NCBI GenBank assembly: GCA_050288165.1
Contig: JBNKDG010000012.1
Coordinates: 13,661-77,660 of the forward strand
Reading direction: 5' to 3'
Source: JAPHTQ01 sp050288165
GTDB taxonomy: Bacteria > Pseudomonadota > Gammaproteobacteria > Thiohalomonadales > Thiohalomonadaceae
DNA length: 64,000 nucleotides
Positions 59,444 to 64,000 of this stretch are shown here, one piece after another. Numbering within the stretch: position 1 is the first letter of the stretch; each line of letters opens with the position of its first letter. The position numbers and the translations under genes are program-made. The notes under the pieces are model-generated. The model did no database searches. It was not told where the DNA came from and saw only the letters and a list, made by a program, of their open reading frames with translations.

Positions 59444-60106
59444 ATGAGTACACAGACGCAGGAACGGGTAAACGTCGTTATCGACGGCAAATCGATCCAG
59501 GCCTCCCCCTCCCTCTCGGTGATCCAGGCGCTTTGGAATGCTGGATATCCGCGGGTAAAGGGCGTCGGCTGCCTGGAGGGGGTTTGCGGTTCCTGTCGTG
59601 TCATGGTGCGCCGCGGCGGTGAAAACAAAGTCCGTATGGAGTTGGCCTGCCAGACCCTGGTAGAGGAAGGGATGCAGGTGCTGTTCATGGTCTTCCCCAG
59701 CCCGACCCACCACCACTACGAACTCACCGATATCCAGAACTCCTGGGACGTACAGGCGAAATTCCACCGCGTCTTCCCCGAAGCCAGCAACTGCCGTCAC
59801 TGCGGCGGCTGTTACAGCGCCTGCCCCAAGGGCATCAATGTTGAACTGGGTGTGAAACTGGCCGTCGATGGCCGCTTCCGCGAGGCGGGCGAACTGTTCG
59901 TCGACTGCATTATGTGCAACCTCTGCATGACCGGTTGCCCGGAAGAGATCGCGCCCAACCATGTTGGGGTTTTCTCCCGCCGGGTCACCGCCTATTTCCA
60001 CATCCGCCCCTCCAATTTGATCCATCGCCTGGAAGAGCAGCGCAAAGGCGGCCTGGAGATCGATATCCATAGTCCCGGCAGCCAGCCGCAGCAGGTGACG
60101 GAATGA
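59444..60106 (+). CDS. SdhB/FrdB-like iron-sulfur subunit
   Basis: 220 residues. N-terminal plant-type [2Fe-2S] domain with CLEGVCGSCRV and LACQT; C-terminal motifs CRHCGGCYSACP and CIMCNLCMTGCP suit two [4Fe-4S] clusters, whereas SdhB has one [3Fe-4S]. No membrane anchor gene accompanies it. Overlaps the flavoprotein gene by four bases. It should carry electrons between the NuoF-like subunit and the flavoprotein of this operon. Confidence 0.85.
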   Translation: MSTQTQERVNVVIDGKSIQASPSLSVIQALWNAGYPRVKGVGCLEGVCGSCRVMVRRGGENKVRMELACQTLVEEGMQVLFMVFPSPTHHHYELTDIQNSWDVQAKFHRVFPEASNCRHCGGCYSACPKGINVELGVKLAVDGRFREAGELFVDCIMCNLCMTGCPEEIAPNHVGVFSRRVTAYFHIRPSNLIHRLEEQRKGGLEIDIHSPGSQPQQVTE

Positions 60107-61737
60107 ACTGCAAAGGCATCCCGTACGAAGAGGCGCTGGCCGCTTACAAACCGCTGTCGGAGCGTCCGCTGGAGGAGAAGGTCGACGACCACCGCGCCCT
60201 GTTGCGCGCCTTCCATCCGGACTACCGTGCCGACACCCAGACCACCATCAAGGTCGGCGCCAACAGCGGCGACCAGTGTCACCGTCAGCTTGCCGCGATC
60301 CTGCAGGCCGACGCCCGCATCGACGAAGCCGATCTGGCGGGCGCGCCCATCGTCAAAACCGACGTACTGGTGATCGGCGGCGGCGGTGCCGGGTGCGCCG
60401 CGGCCCTGACTGCAGCCCAGTCGGGCGCCGAGGTGATCCTCGCCACCAAATTGCGCCTCGGCGACAGCAACACAGTAATGGCCGAAGGCGGCATCCAGGC
60501 ATCTATAGAAAAGAACGACACGCCGCAGATGCACTTCGACGACACCATCAAGGCCGGTCACTTCAGCGCCGACCGCGAGTTGGTCGGTACGCTGGTCTCG
60601 GAAGGCCCGGAGGTGATCCGCTGGCTGATCCAGCAGGGCATGCAGTTCGATCTGGATGAGTTCGGCGACCTGATGACCCGCCGCGCGGGCGGCACCTCCG
60701 CCAACCGCGTCTGCTACTACCGCGACTACACCGGCCTGGAGATGATGCGGGTGCTGCGCGAAGCGGTGCAGAACAGCGACATCGACGTCTGGGAATACAG
60801 CCCGGCGGTGGAGCTGCTGGGCAACGAATCTGGCCACTGCGCCGGAGCGGTACTCTCCAACCTGAAAAACGTCAGCTACGTGCAGGTGGTGGCGAAGACC
60901 GTGATCATCGCCACCGGCGGCATCGGTCGCATGCACCTCAACGACTTCCCCACCTCGAATCACTTCGGCGCCACCGGCGACGGCCTGGTGCTCGCCTATC
61001 GTCTCGGCGCCAAACTGCGCGACCTCGACTCCTTCCAGTATCACCCCACCGGCATCGCCTACCCGCAACACCTGGCGGGCAGCCTGATCACCGAGGGTGT
61101 GCGTTCCGCCGGTACCTGGCTGCTCAACGCCCGCGGCGAACGTTTCGTCGACGAACTCAAACCGCGCGACGTCGTCGCCGCCGCGATCATGCGCGAGTGT
61201 GCCGAAGGCCGCGGCATCACCACCGGCGAAAATGAAGGCGGTGTCTGGCTCGATACCCCAGGACTGGAGATGCGCTATCCCGGCACCCTGCAACAGCGTT
61301 TCCCCAAGCTGCTGCAACTGGGCAAAAAAGCGGGTATCGATCCATCCAAATCACCGATGCTGATCTACCCCACCCTGCACTACCAGAACGGTGGCGTGGT
61401 GATCGACGAACACGGCCGCAGCAGCGTGCCGGGACTCTACTGCGTCGGCGAAGTCAGCGGCGGTATTCACGGCACCAATCGCATCATGGGTAACGCCCTG
61501 CTGGAGATCATCTGCTTCGGTCGTCGCGCTGGTGCGCACGCCGCGGAAAAGTCTCATGGTCGCGGCCACAAACAGGTCGGCCTGGAACATCTGAGTCGCC
61601 TGCGCCGCGACCTGATGATCTCAGGTATGCCGATGGAACTGAAAAGCCCGATGCTCTTCCCGGACGTGGCCAAGTTCGACAACGACGCCGACTACGACGG
61701 CCTGCGTCACCATCGCCGCAAGCGGGTCAAGGAGTAA
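60103..61737 (+). CDS. SdhA/FrdA-like flavoprotein subunit
   Basis: 544 residues. FAD dinucleotide fold VLVIGGGGAGCAAAL (about 88-102), GDSNTVMAEGGIQAS, YHPTGI, TEGVRSAGTWLLNARGERF, catalytic region ELKPRDVVAAAI, THLHYQ-like TLHYQNGGV and GEVSGGIHGTNRIMGNALLE. Active-site residues of fumarate reductases are kept. An N-terminal 80-residue extension is unlike SdhA. With SdhB- and NuoF-like neighbours it looks like an NADH-linked fumarate (or other enoate) reductase; direction and substrate are inferred. Confidence 0.85.
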   Translation: MNCKGIPYEEALAAYKPLSERPLEEKVDDHRALLRAFHPDYRADTQTTIKVGANSGDQCHRQLAAILQADARIDEADLAGAPIVKTDVLVIGGGGAGCAAALTAAQSGAEVILATKLRLGDSNTVMAEGGIQASIEKNDTPQMHFDDTIKAGHFSADRELVGTLVSEGPEVIRWLIQQGMQFDLDEFGDLMTRRAGGTSANRVCYYRDYTGLEMMRVLREAVQNSDIDVWEYSPAVELLGNESGHCAGAVLSNLKNVSYVQVVAKTVIIATGGIGRMHLNDFPTSNHFGATGDGLVLAYRLGAKLRDLDSFQYHPTGIAYPQHLAGSLITEGVRSAGTWLLNARGERFVDELKPRDVVAAAIMRECAEGRGITTGENEGGVWLDTPGLEMRYPGTLQQRFPKLLQLGKKAGIDPSKSPMLIYPTLHYQNGGVVIDEHGRSSVPGLYCVGEVSGGIHGTNRIMGNALLEIICFGRRAGAHAAEKSHGRGHKQVGLEHLSRLRRDLMISGMPMELKSPMLFPDVAKFDNDADYDGLRHHRRKRVKE

Positions 61738-61740
61738 GCC

Positions 61741-62994
61741 ATGAGTCAGTTGAATCAGGTACTGCTCCATCAGGCCCATCGGGTCGGCGCCGATCTGGAG
61801 GCGTGGCTGGCCGGTGTCGGCGGTCAGGCGCTGGAAAAAGCACTGGCCGATCCGCAGGCGATCATCGGGTTCGCCAGGGATGCCGATCTGCGTGGCCTCG
61901 GCGGCAGCGGTTTCCCCACCTATAAAAAGTGGGAACTGCTGGCAGCCCAGGAGACCCGCGGCGACAAATACCTCATCTGCAACGGCAACGAAGACGAGCC
62001 GGGCACCTTCAAGGACGACATCCTGCTGCGCGAAACGCCGCACCAGGTGATCGAAGGGGCCACCATCACCGCCCTCGCCTGCGGCATCAACCGCATCATC
62101 TTCTACATCAACCCGGACAAGGAACAGGCCATCGAGGCCATGTACCGTGCGGTGGAACAGTGGAAAGAGTCGGAGTGGTTCGGTCGCGTCGGACAGACGA
62201 TCGGCAAAGAGTTTGAATATCGCGTCCTGCCCAGCTCCGGTCACTACATCGGTGGCGAAGAGACCGCAGCGATCGAAACCGTGGAAGGCAAAGCCTTCCC
62301 CTTCCCGCGCGGCAAACCGCCCTACCCGTCCGAGTACGGCGTACACGGCTGCCCGACGCTGATTAACAATATGGAAACCATGGCCAACGTTTCGCACCTG
62401 CTGCGCAACGGCGTCGAGTGGTTCCGCAACCTGGGCCTGGGCAACGCCACCGGCACCAAGATCTACTGCCTCACCGGCGACGTGCTCTACCCCGGCGCCT
62501 ACGAACTGCCGATGGGCACACCGCTGTCGACGCTGATCAATGAATACGGCGGCGGCATGCTGCTGGATAAAGACCTCAAAGCGGTCTTCACCGGCGGTCC
62601 GTCCAATACCATCCTCACCCCGAAAGACCTCGACGTCCCGCTCGACTACGAATCCGTACGCGATCGCCACTCCAGCCTAGGCACCGGCGCGATGATCGTG
62701 ATCTCCGAAGGCACCGGCATCGTTAAGCGCGTCACCGAATACGTCAACTTCTTCGCCCACTCCTCCTGCGGCCAGTGCCCACCGTGTAAAACCGGCACCT
62801 TCTACGCCGCAATGCTGCTGAACAAAATCGACACTGGCCAAGGCAACCGCGCCGACCTGGAAGCGCTGGTCAATATGGTGAAGATCCTGCCGAATGCCGG
62901 TAAATGCCATCTGCTGGATGGGGCGTTGAAGGTGTTGGAGAGTTCGCTTTATCATTTTCGGCATGAATATGAGCAGGCGTTGGTGCGCCAATAG
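61741..62994 (+). CDS. NuoF-like NADH-binding flavoprotein subunit
   Basis: 417 residues. FMN/NADH site GLGGSGFPTYKKW and CNGNEDEPGTFKDD, GGEETAAIE, SLBB segment (GDVLYPGAYELPMGTPL), and an N3-type [4Fe-4S] motif SSCGQCPPCKTGT with a distal cysteine in GKCHLLDGA. No NuoE or NuoG gene is present. It follows the flavoprotein by three bases, so NADH could feed the SdhAB-like pair. Confidence 0.88.
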   Translation: MSQLNQVLLHQAHRVGADLEAWLAGVGGQALEKALADPQAIIGFARDADLRGLGGSGFPTYKKWELLAAQETRGDKYLICNGNEDEPGTFKDDILLRETPHQVIEGATITALACGINRIIFYINPDKEQAIEAMYRAVEQWKESEWFGRVGQTIGKEFEYRVLPSSGHYIGGEETAAIETVEGKAFPFPRGKPPYPSEYGVHGCPTLINNMETMANVSHLLRNGVEWFRNLGLGNATGTKIYCLTGDVLYPGAYELPMGTPLSTLINEYGGGMLLDKDLKAVFTGGPSNTILTPKDLDVPLDYESVRDRHSSLGTGAMIVISEGTGIVKRVTEYVNFFAHSSCGQCPPCKTGTFYAAMLLNKIDTGQGNRADLEALVNMVKILPNAGKCHLLDGALKVLESSLYHFRHEYEQALVRQ

Positions 62995-63064
62995 AATCAA
63001 ACGGTTAGCAAGTCATTGACAAACTTTGCCATAACCTCCATATTCATCTCAGGAGGTACGCTCA

Positions 63065-63304
63065 ATGGCAACCATGAATGTCTCGTTACCTGAAGCGATG
63101 AAAAAATGGGTCGAAGACCAGGCCCGGTCAGAACGCTATAGCAACAGTAGCGACTATGTGCGTGACTTGATTCGTCGTGATCAGGAACAGGCCACAAAGA
63201 TCGCCCACATACAGGCCCTAGTAACGGAAGGCCTGGAAAGCGGAAAAGGAAGCCGCTCCATGAGTGACTTAAAAGCAACTGCACAGAAACTGATTAAGGG
63301 ATAA
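63065..63304 (+). CDS. parD: ParD-family antitoxin
   Basis: 79 residues: ribbon-helix-helix NVSLPEAMKKWVEDQ...SNSSDYVRDLIRRDQ and a flexible C-terminus that would wrap the toxin. RBS AGGAGG and a TTGACA at 63016-63021 precede it. ATG at 63065. Pairs with the next gene (7-base gap). Confidence 0.92.
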   Translation: MATMNVSLPEAMKKWVEDQARSERYSNSSDYVRDLIRRDQEQATKIAHIQALVTEGLESGKGSRSMSDLKATAQKLIKG

Positions 63305-63311
63305 CTCGCCA

Positions 63312-63608
63312 ATGGGTTATACCCTGAGCCAAAAGGCAGAGGAGGATATCATCGGTATCTTCCTCTACGGCGCTGAGCAATTCGGTCTTGAGCAGGCTGC
63401 TCTCTATCACGATCTTCTCGAAAAGAGCTTCCAGTTCCTCGCTGACAACCCAATGGCCGCGCGCCTACGCCACGAAATCTCACCACCTGTTCGTGTTCAC
63501 CCCACCGAGTCACACATCATCATTTACACAACGGAAGAAAATGGTGACATTCACATTATTCGTATCCGTCATAGACATGAGGACTGGGTGACTTATAACG
63601 AACGGTAA
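63312..63608 (+). CDS. parE: ParE-family toxin
   Basis: 98 residues, RelE/ParE fold: YTLSQKAEEDIIGIFLYG, NPMAARLRHEISPPVRVHP, HIIIYTTEENGDIHIIRIRHRHEDW (in part). A gyrase-type poison by family. Complete and in frame, so the pair is probably active. Confidence 0.93.
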   Translation: MGYTLSQKAEEDIIGIFLYGAEQFGLEQAALYHDLLEKSFQFLADNPMAARLRHEISPPVRVHPTESHIIIYTTEENGDIHIIRIRHRHEDWVTYNER

Positions 63609-63641
63609 TGGCAGCAGGATACTGAATTGGAGAACCGAACC

Positions 63642-63926
63642 ATGGCACTCAAAACTGCAGCATTTAATCCAGTGGAATATCTTCAGAGCGATGAAGAGAT
63701 TGCCGAATACCTGACTGAGGCATACCAGGACGATGATCCTGCCGTTTTCGTCGCTGCGCTGGGGAATGAGGTACGTAGCAAAGGCGTAGCACGCCTGGCA
63801 GAAGAAACCGGCCTGAACCGGGAAAGTCTGTACAAAGACTTTAATGGTAAAGCACAACCAAAGTGGGACACGGTACACCGCCTGCTGCATGCACTGGGCG
63901 TACATGTCACGCTGGCGGCGTTATAA
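63642..63926 (+). CDS. HI1420-family addiction-module antitoxin, orphan
   Basis: 94 residues starting at ATG 63642 (GGAG upstream). HTH antitoxin: FNPVEYLQSDEEIAEYLTEAY, then GVARLAEETGLNRESLYKDFNG and VHRLLHALGVHVTL (in part). The usual RelE-type HI1419 toxin gene precedes such genes; here ParE does, so it is an orphan or a third partner of the parDE operon. Confidence 0.88.
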   Translation: MALKTAAFNPVEYLQSDEEIAEYLTEAYQDDDPAVFVAALGNEVRSKGVARLAEETGLNRESLYKDFNGKAQPKWDTVHRLLHALGVHVTLAAL

Positions 63927-63954
63927 GTTTCATCTGGCATGCCCCGGATAAAAC

Positions 63955-64000
63955 GGACACCAACTTTAGGGGATAATACCCTTGGGAGGTGTCCAATGGC
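63955..64000 (+). mobile_element. Possible left edge of an insertion sequence with a gene start
   Basis: GGACACC (63955) is mirrored by GGTGTCC (63988), with GATAATACCC between and GGGAGG before an ATG at 63996 that runs off the window. This resembles the 5' end of IS3-type elements (orfA start). Too little sequence to be sure. Confidence 0.35.

Noticed and set aside
59992..61317. 441-residue frame opposite the SdhA-like gene
   Set aside because: Antisense of a GC-rich flavoprotein gene, no motif, runs across two real genes.

Overview
The window comes from a sulfur-oxidising, nitrogen-fixing gammaproteobacterium, probably of the Chromatiales/Sedimenticola/Thiodiazotropha type (inference). 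The grounds are the 3' end of a dsr cluster (dsrN-dsrR), a HiPIP gene, a long nif region with draT, a modEABC operon with E. coli-type ModE boxes, and the standard gammaproteobacterial block thrS-infC-rpmI-rplT-pheS-pheT-ihfA-merR. No plasmid or phage backbone is visible and gene density is high.

Layout: 1-4516 (+) holds dsrN (5' cut by the window edge), dsrR, a NarX/NarL-like two-component pair and a CsiV-family gene. 4591-9371 (-) reads as rlmD, a CYTH phosphatase, an L,D-transpeptidase, nagZ, hpt and an S-methyl-thioinosine phosphorylase; the last two could form a purine salvage step. Then come cysM (-), a lone HPt protein (+), fbaB (-), a second L,D-transpeptidase and an Omp85-like barrel. 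14.3-16.1 kb holds a 14-haem cytochrome with a membrane cytochrome b. 16.2-21.2 kb (-) is a patchwork: DUF302, a membrane protein, two methyltransferases, a frameshifted thioredoxin-fold gene, GNAT and ApbE.

Nitrogen fixation is in two oppositely controlled blocks, both read on the minus strand. Block 1 (26.8 to 21.2 kb) is nifE-nifN-nifX-(NifX-associated)-CCE_0567-fdxB-[2Fe-2S] ferredoxin-DUF364. Block 2 (47.4 to 40.6 kb) is nifH-nifD-nifK-nifT-ferredoxin-NafY-like-three small poorly known proteins-hemerythrin. Each block starts with a recognisable -24/-12 sigma54 promoter and an upstream TGT-N10-ACA NifA site. Stem-loops separate nifH/nifD, nifD/nifK and nifK/nifT. Just below block 2 lies modE-modA-modB-modC (molybdate uptake and its regulator), which would supply Mo for FeMo-co. 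Divergent from nifH are draT, a SIR2-like protein, a four-cysteine small protein, and two bacteriohemerythrins: a likely nitrogenase switch-off and oxygen-protection flank. No draG, nifA, nifB, nifS/U or nifV is in the window.

Between the nif blocks lie a HiPIP, a PhnD-like periplasmic binding protein joined to a GGDEF-EAL protein, and a TetR-controlled ABC exporter with a LolA-like shuttle and its own outer-membrane barrel. At 51 kb a tRNA-Pro(GGG) is followed by a tandem array that repeats its 3' end and terminator, an arrangement like the tyrT/rtT repeats of E. coli. After the thrS-merR block comes a three-gene operon joining SdhB-like, SdhA-like and NuoF-like subunits, then parDE, an orphan HI1420-type antitoxin and what may be the edge of an insertion sequence.

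Most promising for novelty: the draT/SIR2-like/Cys4/hemerythrin flank, the LolA-ABC-barrel operon, the nif-linked protein with three YRG motifs, the tRNA-Pro repeat array, the NADH-linked fumarate-reductase-like operon, and a family of about 145-bp inverted-repeat elements that end at stop codons, one of them inside the nif operon.
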